A DNA stretch of 64,000 bases from positions 10,291,396 through 10,355,395 of the forward strand of contig OW387145.1 of NCBI GenBank assembly GCA_936440205.1, given 5' to 3'. The notes under the pieces are model-generated. The model had not been told where the DNA came from. It did not search any database and worked only from the letters and a program-made list of their open reading frames with translations. Positions 1 to 12,425 of this stretch are shown in pieces; the first letter of the stretch is position 1; every line of letters starts with the position of its first letter. This DNA is from Lepidonotus clava. Taxonomy: Eukaryota > Annelida > Polychaeta > Phyllodocida > Polynoidae. Made by a program: the position numbers and the translations under genes.

Positions 1-210
1 CTGTATACCTTCACTTCCTGCTATGCTATTGGTTAAAAAGGTTGACCTTGAGCCTGAACCCCTTCATCAACATGCCCTGCTGTTGGTCATGAACCTGCCC
101 TCCCCCCCCCCCCTAGAAGTCCCTGCTCTCCTATTGGCATATGGGTTGACCCTGAACCTGTTACCACTAATTTTGATTGACGGAATTGGACATTCCCCCA
201 ACTACTTACA
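1..210. repeat. Intron minisatellite of transporter gene A
   Basis: This intronic stretch holds imperfect repeats of about 55-60 bases built on 'cctgctatgctattggt' followed by 'ggttgacct' and 'cctgaacccc'. The same repeat lies in intron 1 of gene B (about 34.83-35.21 kb), in the same position relative to the next exon, so it was present before A and B were duplicated. A short C-tract interrupts it near 105-114. Confidence 0.6.
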
Positions 211-432
211 TCTAGAAGCTTACATTGTATTCAATCACAAAAATCCATCCTGGAGTAATGCAACTTATATTTGTCATGGACATATAAGAAAGGTTAGAGA
301 ACTATGGAAAATGATTCCATGCAATTTACTACCAGAATATCATCCATAAATTTAAAGGTATTTGTACCAATATTTGATTTATCACTATCTTATAGGCGAT
401 CTTGATCATTATTCTTCTGGATCTTCTTTCAG

Positions 433-3400
433 CTCCCATATCAGGCATTCTAATTTCAAAGTATGGAGAGAGAAGAGTTGGTATTTTTGGTGCTTTGGTT
501 GCATCACTTGGACTATCTCTGGCTTCCAGATCTGTAACACCTAATCATTTGTATCACACATATGGTGTTCTTACAGGTATTGAAAAAATTGTTTGTCAAA
601 TCTCTGTTAAATCAACAAGTTGAGATATATATCTGTGGTCTGCATATGTGGAGATGGTCTCTCACATTGATATTAAGGAACTCTAAATCTGTGTTATATA
701 AGTCTATGCAAATAATGTATATAAGAATATGAAGATTGTTGAGTGCATTCTAAATCTTTCAGTTTATGTATACTCCTATATTAATCATATTTTTCAGGGA
801 CAGGAATTGGCCTGCAGTGCACTGCTTTCAACTCTGTATTACCTGTATATTTTGACAAGTGGCTAAGCCTGGTCACAGGGGTGACCATGTGTGGGATTGG
901 GCTAGGTTCCTGCCTGTTTCCCTACATCCTATACACCTTAGAGGAGGTGTTTGCCTGGCGAGGGGCACTCCTTATCTGTGGTGCTGTTCAACTTCAGGCT
1001 GTGGTATGTTCTGCATTGTATGGCCCCAAACCACAGGCGAGTTATAACCAACATGCTCATGCTACAGAGAGAAAGGAAACGGACCTTGACAGGTATAAAA
1101 CTGAAGAGAGACTGACAATAGGAAGTGGGCCAAAGCTCAACAGTAATAGTCTGGATACAGTAGCTAGCCTGGCCCAGTTGAAAAGTATTTTGTCTATACC
1201 AGATTACATATTTTATTGCACCAATTTGCTCTTCTTTAACACAGGATTCCTTGTTGTATACAATCATATTGGGGACTCAATGATCACAAGTGGCTTTACT
1301 CAGTATGATGCCTCTCTGTTCTTCCTGGTTGTGGGCATCACTAATACAGCTGGCAGATTCCTGTCAGGAGCAGCAGCACAGGTTCCCAGATGTCATCCTC
1401 TGTATCTGAGTTTACTCAATTTGCCACTTGGATTTGTCACCATTTTCTTCTCATGTTTCACCACATTTCCACTTCTTATGCTATATGCAATTATTCTTGG
1501 TGTGTTCATGGGTCCAGGCTTTTCGTTACACATTGTGGTCTTCAGAAAAATAATGAGTGCAGAGAAGATCCCACTGGCTATTGGTTTCATGCAACTGGCT
1601 CTCGCACCAGGGGCACTGGCCGGTCCAATAGTTGCTGGTTAGTAAAGTATTGACTATTCAAACAAGCCAGAACACTATCAGATACACAGACTTAATTCAA
1701 CCAGCCCTTACGGTTGAATCAAGTTGTGGTCTGAACAAAATTACAGTTGAAGCCTGATTCTATTGAATTATTTTTTCAGCTAGAAATTGCAATAAGACAG
1801 GAATCAATGTTGCATAACAATCCAAAGTATTGAAATATATTGTTTCTGAATTTGTGTACCTACAAATACATATCTGTCAGTATTATACTTAGATTGGTTT
1901 TAATTATAAGTTGGAATTTAGACTAAAATAAGGTAATCACAGGACAGCTATAACTGTCTGTTGCAGTCAAAAAAATTCAAATTATGTATTAATTTAAAGG
2001 GATAACGGACTGTGTAACAGCCATACAAAATCAATTACAGTGTTCCTAAATCAGTCATTTATATTAGACCTGTGCAAGAAGGTCACATTCAAACAAATAG
2101 GACATAAATGTTACCATGCTTATGAGAGCTGTAGAAGGATAGTGTGCTTCACCATAGAAGTCTATAGGGGAAAATATATAGTCATCTTCAACTGACCCAA
2201 GAACATTCAAAATCCGTTACAGCCTTACCAAGACTTAGGATTACATAGTTAAGGTCTATAGCAAACTTTTAAAGCCAAAGAAGATAGGGTCACCAATGTC
2301 ATTTAGTAGTTGGAGGTTGATAAATTTTTGATAGGTGAATATTTCTGTACTATCCTTTATATTCATTTCTCTTCTATTCCCCTATATTTTCTGTCTAAAC
2401 AACCAATATCCATTCATTTGATTTCAAATTTAAACCCTACTCATGACATACTCATGACAAATTTCTAAATTTTGAGACATTTCATTCTTTTTAAAATTTT
2501 TGTATTTAAAGTGAACTGTCACCAACATGTGGAATTTTAAGATTTGAGGATTTCAAAATTTTCCCATCAGGGGGCACATCTCTGAAATGTATGTTATCCT
2601 TTTAATCTAATATGTGACAACTTTGAGATCATCACCTGAAATGCTCTTTTGATGGAGACTTCCCCCTATGAGGAAATGATTGATATTCAGTGGAAAAACC
2701 TTAATTAATCAAACAAATCAGTCTAGTTTGTTCTCCAAATTATTGAATGAGTTAAGCCACAGTCGTATTATGAATTGATGATACACTTCATCAATCTGAC
2801 TCAGAATGCAATTTTAACAATAGTTTAGAACTCTTGCCTACCCTGCAGTACTAGTGTCACCTTGGGCATTACTCAATTTTTGTTTTCCAATTTCTGGAAA
2901 ATCTGAACTTGACTTTATTGAATCCTCATAACTATTTGGAAACCATTTTACATATGAAAATGTATTTCCATTAATTCATTAAGCAGCCATTTAGTATTTT
3001 GTCCGAGTTTTAGAGTAAGGTTTTGGTATTAATGTGAATAGATATGGATATTTATTTCTGAATGTGAAAAAACGTGAATTTTCCCATTGGTAAGCAGTCA
3101 ATTTTCCAATGCTTGTATTTTGTAAATAGATACAGTGACACATGATTTTTTTAGATGTCAAAAGTAAGCATCTATTTGTATACTTTTATAACTACTTGGT
3201 ATACTTTTATAACTCCTTATTCATATACATACACATCATTGTATAGAAAACACAATGATAGGCAATGGTATATAACTGTGCAATGTTATATTTTTATCCT
3301 TTCAGGTTGGATACATGATACAACCAGAACCTATGCATACTCATTCTACCTAGGAGGTGTGCTTATGTTGATTTCAGGGATTTTCATTGTGTTCTGGATT

Positions 3401-3442
3401 TGTTGCAAGAGATGCAAAACAAACTGTAGGTTAGAGAAATAG
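433..3442 (+). CDS. Monocarboxylate transporter-like (SLC16/MFS) gene A, 5' end outside window
   Basis: Three exons are visible: 433-576, 798-1637 and 3306-3442 (TAG stop), each with AG acceptor and GT donor and all joined in phase 1. Exon 1 must lie left of base 1. The product is a 12-TM major facilitator of the SLC16 type. It has the segment after TM1 (SGILISKYGERR), the family signature region with FDKWLSLVTGVTMCGIG, and a hydrophilic central loop (ATERKETDLDRYKTEER) between the two six-TM halves. The last exon ends in a TM followed by a short basic Cys-rich tail. Exon lengths 144, 840 and 137 are identical to gene B, and intron sequence is alignable, so A and B are a recent tandem duplication. 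Family members carry monocarboxylates, aromatic amino acids or other small solutes across the plasma membrane; the substrate cannot be told from sequence. Confidence 0.85.
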
Positions 3443-4272
3443 TACCCTTTGATATATTATATTGAACTTGAGTGATATGAGTTTCACTAGTTGCAGCATA
3501 TCCCAAGTGTACTTTTCTGTACTAAGAGGTCTTCTGCTGTTTGAGCAAGAAGTCTAATAAAATAGGAAACACAAATTATAAGAAGATTCTTTCCTACTCT
3601 AATTTCTTGGGATCTTCCAGCATCCAATAATGTTTTATTTATAGCAGTTGTTCAGAATAACAGGAAGAGATGATCCTATACACAAAGAATACCTGATGAA
3701 ACTCCTTTCAGTCAGTGGCTGCTATCATTTGAAATGGAAGAAAAGGCTACTTTTTGTTTTTGTTTTGTTTAATATATAGATATGCTGAATGTAAAATAAC
3801 ATGCCTAAAATCACCAGTTACTATTAGATCAAAATTGGTGACCAGCTCTGCAAATTTGGGGCCTAACAAGATACACTTTGACAGGTCTATTTTCATTATT
3901 TTAGACAGAAAATGACCAAAAATGATAAAATACGCCAAAATTTGACTGAAAGTCAAATTTTTTGTAGTTTATTATGAAACTTTGAAATTTTCTAAAATTT
4001 ACACTTTTAGAAAGCCTGAGCCTTGTTCTACATTCACTATTTACATCAAGTAGCCCCAAAATCGCAGAGCAGGTCACATTAAATTTTATGTTTTAGTAAA
4101 CTGTTTGTGAAGGGGTAATGTGGCAAGTCCAATATCCATATAATAACATTTCCTATTTTCTATTTTCTACATAAATATATTAATCAAATATATCAAATGG
4201 TATATAGATGAAAATACTACAAGTGAACTTATAATTACTTTCAATTTCCTATTTTCTTTCATACCAATCCTT
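3443..4272. other. Intergenic, no gene seen
   Basis: AT-rich sequence downstream of gene A. The first 350 bases align with the 3' flank of gene B (38.15-38.5 kb), including 'cttgggat' and 'ccagcatccaa' blocks, so the duplication extends past the gene. No convincing ORF, RNA gene or repeat beyond that. Confidence 0.6.
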
Positions 4273-4380
4273 CCCAGCCAAGGATGTGACGTCGAAGAAC
4301 GTTCTAATAACGTTGCAGAACGTCACAGAACATTATTAAAACGTCACAGAACGTGACCGTTACGTCACACCTTAGCTGGG
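4273..4380. mobile_element. Short TIR element (MITE), CCCAGC...GCTGGG ends
   Basis: A 108-base element begins CCCAGC and ends GCTGGG, flanked on both sides by TT (4271-4272 and 4381-4382), a 2-bp target duplication. The interior is packed with 'aacgt', 'gacgt' and 'cacagaac' motifs. Its ends and 2-bp duplication match the much longer elements at 6731-7761 and 13646-14610, so it looks like a miniature member of that family. The superfamily is not known to me. Confidence 0.6.
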
Positions 4381-4382
4381 TT

Positions 4383-5071
4383 TACGTTTAAGACTTATCT
4401 CATGAAATCAAAAAATGCACAACACAGAAAAACGGAGAATTGAACCCAGTCTTAATATGAAAATGAACATCATGATTGACAGGCATAACTCTCCTAGCAG
4501 GGCATCACTCTCACAGCGGGGAACTCTTCACGTACCTGTTTCTGCTTGGAGAGTGGGTGGCATGAAATAGGTTGTGTAGCATCAGAGAACCATGGAAAAT
4601 GAATATTAATGAGGTAGGCAGTACCTAATATGCATATTAGGACTGGGTTCAATTGTCTGTTTTCCTGTTTTGTGTATTTTTCAATTTCATGGCATTAGTG
4701 TTAAATCTAAACTATAAGTATGAAAGAAAATAGAAAATTGAAAGTTATTTCAAGTTCTGTTGTAGTTATTTCATTTTTATTGCATTTACAAAAGCAATAC
4801 ATGCATAGCATAAACATGAATAAGTAGCTAAAAACATCTGTATCGAGGTTTCAGATTTATGACTAGGTAAAGTGCACCATAATGATGCTATATTTTGGTC
4901 CCAAAGTGACTTGGTAGGTTGACTTAGGTCTAAACTCATTGATGGCAACTAAAGTTAGTCACTGAGGCTAAGTTAACACCCCTAGAATCAGACATATCTG
5001 ATGTTTGAGCGAATGAAGGGTTGTTATTGATATTGCTCATTGGTGGCCTGTCTTATGATTGTAATACACCT
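4383..5071. other. Intergenic, no gene seen
   Basis: AT-rich. Blocks near 4435-4470 ('gaattgaacccagtctta') and 4640-4660 ('ggactgggttcaattg') are inverted relatives of each other, suggesting a decayed foldback element of about 230 bases. Nothing else supported. Confidence 0.4.
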
Positions 5072-5788
5072 AACGAAGTGAGATTAATCAGTTATCATGA
5101 ACTTTGAAGCCTGGTAATTATGATGGCACAAGTTTTTGAGAACACATATCTTATATGCTAAAGTTGTGAACTAATTGTCCATTCATCAGCTGTTGCTGTA
5201 TCTCTGGAATTATTTGAGTAATGGCACAAGAAAATGAGTGTCCTCATGTTGGAACAAGAATTTGTATAATGTCACAAAGGCACAAATAATGAATGAAATT
5301 ATTGATAATTAGTCCAAAAACATGAAACTGGAAACGATGTCACAACTTGTCAAGTTGACCTTGTGACCAGGTTTAGCCAATAAGAATGAAGCATCTGTCT
5401 ATATAAGAATGAGTTCAAGAACGAAGTGAGATGAATCTGTTATCATAAACTTTGAAGTCTGGTAATTATGATGGCACAAGTTTTAGACAAATCAAAAAGG
5501 GTATAAATTATTTGCTAAAGTTATGAACTAGTTGTCTGTTCATCTGTTGTTACTGTATCTCTGGAATTATTTGAGAAATGGCAAAAGAAAATGTGTGTCC
5601 TCATGTTGGAACATGAATTTGTATAATGCCACAAAGGCACAAATAATGAATGAAATTATTGATAATTAGTCCAAAAACATGAAACTGGAAATGATGTCAC
5701 AACTTGTCATGTTGACCGTGTAACCAGGTTTAGCCAAATTTAATGAGAATGAAGTATCTGTCTATATAAGAATGAGTTTGAGAACGAA
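5072..5788. repeat. Two-copy tandem duplication, unit about 350 bp
   Basis: Unit 1 begins near 5072 ('aacgaagtgagattaatc') and unit 2 near 5420 ('aacgaagtgagatgaatc'). They share long blocks including 'tttgaagcctggtaattatg', 'cacaaaggcacaaataatga' and 'ccaaaaacatgaaactgga'. Each unit ends with 'tctatataagaatgagtt', a TATA-like stretch. Divergence between units is modest. A solo LTR duplicated in tandem is conceivable, but no LTR termini were found. Confidence 0.7.
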
Positions 5789-6167
5789 ATAAACAGTTCC
5801 TATTTGGTACTCAGCCGGTTCACTTTCTTCTCCCCTTTCTTGGTTAGAGCTGCAGCAAAACTTAAGTGATATTCTGATATCTATGCATGAAGCATGAGGA
5901 ACATGCCTATGCAGTTCAGTTTGGCTGAGTAACCTTAGTTAATGGAACTTGAATGAATTCTGTTTAGAGATGAACGAGTATTGAGAACTATGGCATGACT
6001 AGAGAGTAGCTCGAACCATTGAATAGGCACGGGGAATGATATGTCAGGCATACAGTCAACATGCTACCACCCCTCTACATTAGGCTGTAACATAGTAGTG
6101 GTTTTCCCTTGAGAAGAGCCCCATAGGCTCTGCATAGTTAGAAATGCTAAAACATCAGTATCTGTCA

Positions 6168-6466
6168 CCAGTATATACCAAAAGGTGGGGCCTATGTATC
6201 AGGGGCCCTATATAACACGACCTGCTCTGCAGTGAGCAGTTTGATGGTTGGGGCCTAGTGCCTGGGGGAGCCTTGTCACTTGGAGTACGGTTGTATGATG
6301 ACTTTTCGAATATACCTTTAAGAAGAACCTGGACTTTGTCTCTTCATTTACACAACAAACTTTTATGGAGAAGTACTAGCTACTATATGACTACTTTATC
6401 ACAGCAGAGCAGGTCGCGTTATATAGGGCCCCTGATACATAGGCCCCACCTTCTGGTATATACCGG
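6168..6466. mobile_element. Foldback MITE with 65-70 bp terminal inverted repeats
   Basis: The left arm (6168-6236: 'ccagtatatacca', 'aaggtggggcctatgtatc', 'aggggccctatataaca') is repeated in reverse complement at 6398-6466 ('aggccccaccttctggta'). A second, smaller inverted pair, 6374-6391 and 6488-6505 ('actagctactatatgac'), brackets the right arm, suggesting insertion next to or into another foldback. No transposase is present, so it is non-autonomous. It lies just 5' of the LINE reverse transcriptase remnant. Confidence 0.65.
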
Positions 6467-6479
6467 TTATGTGGGGTCT

Positions 6480-9222
6480 TTGCCTTGTCATATAGTAGCT
6501 AGTACCATTTTATATAATAATAACCTAATTGATGAAAGACAGTATGGCTTTAGGCCAAACCATTCAACTGAAATGGCAGTTTTTGCTCTTACAACGGAAA
6601 TATATAATATTATTAATAAAAATGATAATGCCATTGCAGTATATTTTGATCTGAAAAAGGCATTTGACACCGTATCTCACCCTCATTTAATAAAAAAGCT
6701 GGAAGACTTGAATTTTACTCCAAAAGCCTTCCCAGCAAACACACAACGTTAATACAACGTTAGCTTTTGGTTGCAGTTTGGTAATGTTTTGATGTTACAT
6801 ACCTGCAACGTTGCTACAACCTACCAGCAAAACGTTCTTTTGCAACATGAATACAACCACCAAATACAACATTGCAGCAATGTTGCTACAAGCAAATATA
6901 CAACGTTGCATTGCAACATACACACAATGTTTCAAAATTAAGTTGTGACAACGTCAATTTCACAATGTTGTGCCAACGTTAACGTCAATTTCACAACATT
7001 GTAACAACGTTGTAGGACTACTTAAAAAGAACATGCGGGTGGCACCACTGCATAAAATGTGCAATATTTCAAAAACGTTTTTTAGATTTAGTCATTTAAG
7101 ACAAGATTTTTTACATGTTTTTGAAATACAATGTTTGAATAAGGTGTACCAGATGAAGGAACATTATCTATGTACATAATGTTTAACTATTGTTAAAAAA
7201 GAAGAGTCATTGAATAAAAAAAATCAAGGTAAACACCTTTTTTATTTGATGAGCATAGTATAGTCCATTCAGCCTTGAGGTTTTAAATTGTAAATGCAAC
7301 AGGTCATTAACCTGACATGATCTAACATACATGATGATCATGCTGATTTCTCGGTGAAAAATGCACTCTGAAATCAACTCCTGGGATCATAAATATAGAT
7401 GTTTTTCATATTTTTCATAATGTTTGTTTTTAGAATATTTGATATATTTCTTATAATTTCTCAATTGATTTAATAATGCCACAAATGATCATCACCAGGG
7501 GAAACAAAATATCAGCACAAATGTATTACACAATGCAAATAATATTCATGAATTTTGAAACTATTATTCATTTATATATAACAAAAAGTGAAAGTTGTAT
7601 AAAGGTTGTGGGATGGTAACAGTACAACATTGGGAACAACGTTGCTGCAACCTTTCTGGGAGTCCACAAATTTAGGTTTTGACAACGTAAATTTGCAACG
7701 TTGTTACAACCAAAGTATAATGTTGTGACAACGCTGTAACAACGTGAAATTGTTAGCTGGGTTAAAATTGTTCTCAAGTAATTTATCGAATAGGAAAATG
7801 GTCACGGTGGTGTCAAATAGCAAATCTAGTATGAAAAATGTATAATTATGGCATCCCCCAGGGAAGCGTTATAGGGCCGCAGCTCTTTGGTATTTATTTT
7901 AACCAGATTGCTAATATTCCTGATAATATGAGGGTTATTATGTATGCTGATGACTTGGTCCTTTTTGCATCCTGTCCTCATTTTGATATAGAAACTTTTA
8001 ATGCTTTTGATTGAGATGTTGGTAGAATTAAGAGCTGGTGTGATGTAAATAAGTTAACTATAAATGTTTCGAAATTGAATTTCCAGTTTTTTCCGAAAAA
8101 TAAATTTGTTGACGTAAAAACAATGCAAGATATGTATCATATTAAGGTAGGAAACGAAGAGCTTACTTATGTTGACTATTTTAAATATCTTGGAGTAGAT
8201 ATTGATAGTAATTTGAATATGAAAGCACATTTGAACAACATATACGAATTGGCTGGACACAAGCTTTCATTACTGAGAAGAATCCGCCCATATATATAAC
8301 AATGAATGCTGCCTTGCTTGTATTGAAATCCATGTTTGTAGGAGTTATCGATTACAGGCTTGTTTTTGCCACTGTAGTGCCAAAGGCAAAGCATGAAGAC
8401 CTCCAGGTAATGCAAAACAATGCCTTAAGATGCTGCTTAAATATACAGGATCCCCGTGAATGACACGTTGCAGAATTACATTGAATTACTAATGTGAAAT
8501 ATATACATGATAGAATGATATGTAAACTGCTAGTTCTAATCAAAGCCTGTATACATAAGGGAATTATACCTATTGTACAACGTGAAATTAATATCAGAAA
8601 TAATAACATGGTGACCATAGACCTCCCTGTTCCGAAAACGCGTCACTATAGAAAAAAACCCTTTCTCTTGGGGCTCACAAATCCGGAATACTCTTCCCGT
8701 AGCTACTAGGCTTGAAGATTCAAATCTATGTTTTAAATGCCTAATTTATCAAGGTTTGTATGATAATAGTATACGTACTTAATTTCCTAAATGAATGATA
8801 GATTAGTTCGGTATTGTTCACCTCCTATCTTGTCCGAATGTCACATATCTGACCACTTCCGAGTTTTCACTGCTACTATATGCCTTTGTATGTTTAAATG
8901 TCAGCACTATATTTATGTTTCTTCATCTCCGGGTACACTCTTATCCTAAATTACATTGGTAAACCAAAATGACTTTTATAAAAGCTTGATATATAGTTTA
9001 TTACTCCTAGGGGCAACCTCATACCTCATCATAATGTGATTTCACCCATATAAATATATTATGCTGTAATACTATGAGCACTATATATATATAGAATGTC
9101 TGTACACCATTGGAAATGTATATATTTTTTCTTCCTGACCAAGCACTGGAGCCGGAGGAAGACCAGGCTTAGGCCTTAAAAGGTTTCAGTCTAAATAAAA
9201 AATTGTTTTTAAAAAAAAAACC
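6480..9222 (+). mobile_element. Degraded LINE (CR1/jockey-like), RT domain to poly-A tail
   Basis: Reverse transcriptase motifs appear in order on the plus strand: 'QYGFRPNHSTEMAVFAL' and 'AVYFDLKKAFDTVSH' (6540-6680), 'YGIPQGSVIGPQLFGIYF' (about 7850-7905), the 'YADD' catalytic box (about 7947) and the C-terminal 'YFKYLGVDIDSNLNMKAHL' (about 8177-8235). The 3' end carries a stem-loop 'cttcctgacc...ggaggaag' (about 9131-9165) and an A-tract near 9211-9222. The endonuclease half is missing (5' truncation). The frame is broken by stops and shifts, and a 1.03-kb DNA element sits inside the RT domain. It is dead. The clade assignment rests only on motif style. Confidence 0.8.
6731..7761. mobile_element. 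Long non-autonomous TIR element inserted in the LINE
   Basis: This 1031-base element starts CCCAGCAAACACACAACGTT and ends with a matching inverted terminus ...GCTGGG, flanked by TT on both sides (6729-6730, 7762-7763). Both ends are crowded with the palindromic motif AACGTT (acaacgttg) in many spaced copies, while the middle is AT-rich without coding potential. It interrupts the LINE reverse transcriptase region between 'DLNFTPKA' and the IPQG motif. Its sister copy at 13646-14610 shares ends, the 'ctttctgggagtccacaaat' block and layout. No transposase is encoded, so it was mobilised in trans. Confidence 0.75.
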
Positions 9223-9423
9223 ATCCCCATCCATAACCCCACTTCTACAGTAATCAAATATCAGATGATTCACCAACCCTCGTGCTCCCTCGCCCAACAT
9301 TCTTCCACCTACCCTGCTGAGCCTAGCCAGCCGCCCCTTGTGTGCGAGGCATGACTCCAAGGAGACCTCTCCCAGTAGTATAGAGGGTGGGGTTTGCTGG
9401 GGACCACAACCAACACAACAAAT

Positions 9424-10345
9424 TTTGGGGGTAATGAGGCGTGACTAATGAGACTGTAATTAAGGGTAATTATTAATCGTTAATTGTGTGTAATTAACAA
9501 TAATTATACCAATTATGTGGGGGTAATGAGGCGTGACTAATGAGTCTGTAATTAAGGGTTATTATGAATGGTTAATTGTGTCTAATTAACAACAATTATA
9601 CCAATCATTATCAGTTACATTTAAATAGTGGGCGATTAACATAATCACCACTAATTAAATCAATTTCCATTGTTGATGTATAATTAATGCAGTATTAAAT
9701 TAATTAACTGCATTACCAACAATTAAAATGGCATTATACATAATGAGGCAATAGTATGGGACCCTCTCAGGCTAGATCTCAACTATTACTGTGTTTAAAT
9801 ACTGAGGATGATTGCCATAATGAGCTTGTTAGTGTGAGAATTCACATAATGGGGACCATAATAACAAAATGATGCATTATTATAACCTTGAGCATGTCAG
9901 TAATTCTATTAAGTGGTATTTACTACACACAATTAAAATGCCATTATACATAATGATGTATTAGTATGGGTACCTCTCATACTATATCTCAAGCTATTAC
10001 TGTGTTTAAATACTGAGGATGATTGTCATAATGAGCTTGTTAGTCTGAGAATTCACATAATGGGGAACATAATAACAAAATGATGCATTAGTATAACCTT
10101 GAGCATGACAGTAATTCTATTAAATGGTATTAACTATACACAATTAACATGCCATTATACATAATGATGTATTAGTATGGGTCCCTCTCATGCTAGATCT
10201 CAGTCTATTACTGTGGTTAAATACTGAGGATGATTATCAAAATGAGCTTGTTAGTCTGATCACTAATCACATAATGGGAGAACATAATATCAAAATGAGA
10301 CATAATATTGATATTGAGGATGTGATTGTAACATATGGGTATAAT
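9424..10345. repeat. AT-rich tandem repeats at the outer end of the left arm
   Basis: Two arrays sit in series. First, about 95 bases twice (9424-9616), each with 'gggggtaatgaggcgtgact' and 'aattataccaat'. Then about 209 bases three times (starting near 9719, 9928 and 10139), each with 'ccattatacataatga', 'tactgaggatgatt' and 'aatgagcttgttagt'. Both arrays are mirrored in the right arm (about 28.0-28.93 kb). Short ORFs through them are chance readings. This outer array could be a satellite that seeded the rearrangement. Confidence 0.75.
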
Positions 10346-11090
10346 CATGTCTGTGGTTGGGTTGAACACTCTCATAATTGTGAGGGGTGATGGGTAAAAT
10401 GACTCCAAATTATCATGGTAATTGTAACTTTATAATATAAGGTTATACACACTGCTGTGATTGAGGTCTGATTACTGTAATGTGCATTAATTTGATACAT
10501 CCCACATCAGACCTGTACCTATCAATGAGTTAAACTACCATAGAGAATTGTTAATGAGGAGCTTGTTACTTTGGATAGTTCCCATAATGATGAGGAGAAT
10601 ACCAACCAAATAAATTGGTATAATTATTGACTTGATGAAGGTTTAACTATTCTGATGCATGTTATTGTGTTATTTGTACACTAGACTTGTATTCATTAAG
10701 CTGTTAAAGTAGCATAGAGTATTGACAAGATGGTGCTTGTTAGTCTAATCATTCTATTGGTTGGTAAGAACATGAACCAAGGATCTATTTATGAATATTT
10801 ATATACTCATTATGGCATAAAATTGGCATACTATCTTGGTGAATCTTTCATGATTATTTGAATATATGGACCCAGGCAAAATCAAGGAGAGATCTATTGG
10901 GGGTATAATCATGATAATTCTCAGTTGATTATTGTAGAAGGAGCAAATGATAGAACTAATGAGATAATTGGATAATGAACAGCTATGTGGGTTGTCACTC
11001 ATCCCACAGTCTAGAGGATAAAGGCAAGGCCTCAATCTTGATCAGTCTATACTTGTTCACAAGTCAGTCGAGAGCAGAGCAGAATCATAA

Positions 11091-11345
11091 GGATATATGT
11101 TCAGGAGACAGAACAGATAATAGTAAAGCACTATCACCAGGAGTTTTCAATACAGCAAAGGATTTCACACAACCATTCTTCTCACATGAATGCTGAAGGA
11201 ATATTTTATATATATGTTCAGGAGACAGAACAAATAATAGTACAGCACCATCTCCAGGAGTTTTCAATACAGGAAAAGATTTCACATTATAACCATTCTT
11301 CTCTTATGAATGCTGAAGGAGCTGGTAATCAGGAGCAGCAGGTAA
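11091..11345 (+). repeat. Duplicated 123-bp segment, possibly exonic
   Basis: Two copies of about 123 bases (11091-11213 and 11214-11339) share 'tatgttcaggagacagaaca', 'ccaggagttttcaatacag' and 'atgaatgctgaagga'. One frame stays open through both copies, reading YVQETEQIIV.. followed by ..QEFSIQ.. and ..NHSS.MNAEG twice. It ends at a good donor (CAGCAG|GTAAGA, near 11342). The same structure is in the right arm (about 27.03-27.28 kb). It may be an upstream exon of the arm genes, but no acceptor or start could be fixed, so I list it only as a repeat. Confidence 0.4.
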
Positions 11346-12425
11346 GACATTGTTATCATCTAGTTGTCATCTATTTGTATTTGTTATCTATAGGCTCCCC
11401 ATGTGTGATGTTGTTGGGTTTCTATCAGTCTGGGTTACATTGGCATGAAATTTATTTTCTGAAAACATGCACATGTATGGGGAATAGAATAACACTAAAG
11501 TTCTGATAGTTCTATTTGTTTTTAAAATCTTTTAATTCATTCCACCTTTGCAAATGTATGTGCTCACAAGACTAAGATTTTTTTTCTTTTCTTTTTTGGA
11601 TATCTCTTTTCAGATTGATTTCTACAATCAAAGAATCTTGACATAAACAGAGGGGTGAAAATGAATCATTTTAAAGTTCATGTCATATGCATTCTGATAG
11701 AAGGACAATTTTGGAGAGACATGGACTTAGTACTTGCTGTTACACACACTTTTACAACATGCATATACAGGAAAAACGTGTGTCAGAATTTTGTTAAAGG
11801 GCTTAGATTAGATTTTATGGTTGAAAACAATGGCAAACAAAACGGGAAAACTTTTAGAATAATTTGTAAAAAGAATTCAGTTCATAAAAACAGAACTAGG
11901 AACTATATCAAAATTTTAAGACATGCATACCTCCATTTACATATCAAGAAGAAGTATTACAAGTTTCAAAGCTTTAGATTAAATATTAAGTGAGCTATTA
12001 ATGTTCAAAAAATAAATTGGAATATAATAATTTTTTTAGATTATTTATATATGGTAACATATATGGTTACATATGGTTATTTGAAGGTTATTCAATGATA
12101 CTTTCTATTTGGATATACTATGAAAAACAAATCTTGTAATTGTATTTAAAGGGAGGCATGCCGTTGATGCCCCACCCACTGGTGTCTATACTTAAGGAAT
12201 AGCTTAATTATCAGTTTCCTTTCAATACTGTTCATCATTCGAGAATATAAAAGATTTGAAGTGACTGGTATTCTTTTCCCATAACACTAAATGTAACGTA
12301 AAGTCTTAGAAATCAATAGATCTAGTAATATATATCATATGTCTGAACATAGTGTGTCTTTTATACAAATCAATTTTTATTTTCCTTTTCTGATTTTGAA
12401 TCTAGGGGGCGTGGAACTCCAGGTA

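Noticed and set aside
5072-5788. Pair of solo LTRs with TATA box
   Set aside because: No TG...CA termini, target duplication or primer-binding site; only a tandem duplication is supported.
9424-10345. CRISPR-like array
   Set aside because: Units are about 95 and 209 bases, contiguous without unique spacers, in an animal genome; plain tandem repeats.
10190-10408. Overlapping 60-66-codon ORFs on both strands in the arm arrays
   Set aside because: They lie in AT-rich tandem repeats, with no domain or splice context.
11655-11993. 112-codon Lys/His-rich ORF, also open in the right arm
   Set aside because: Conservation between arms follows from the duplication itself; the right copy has a different end, composition looks like AT-rich chance, and no motif is seen.
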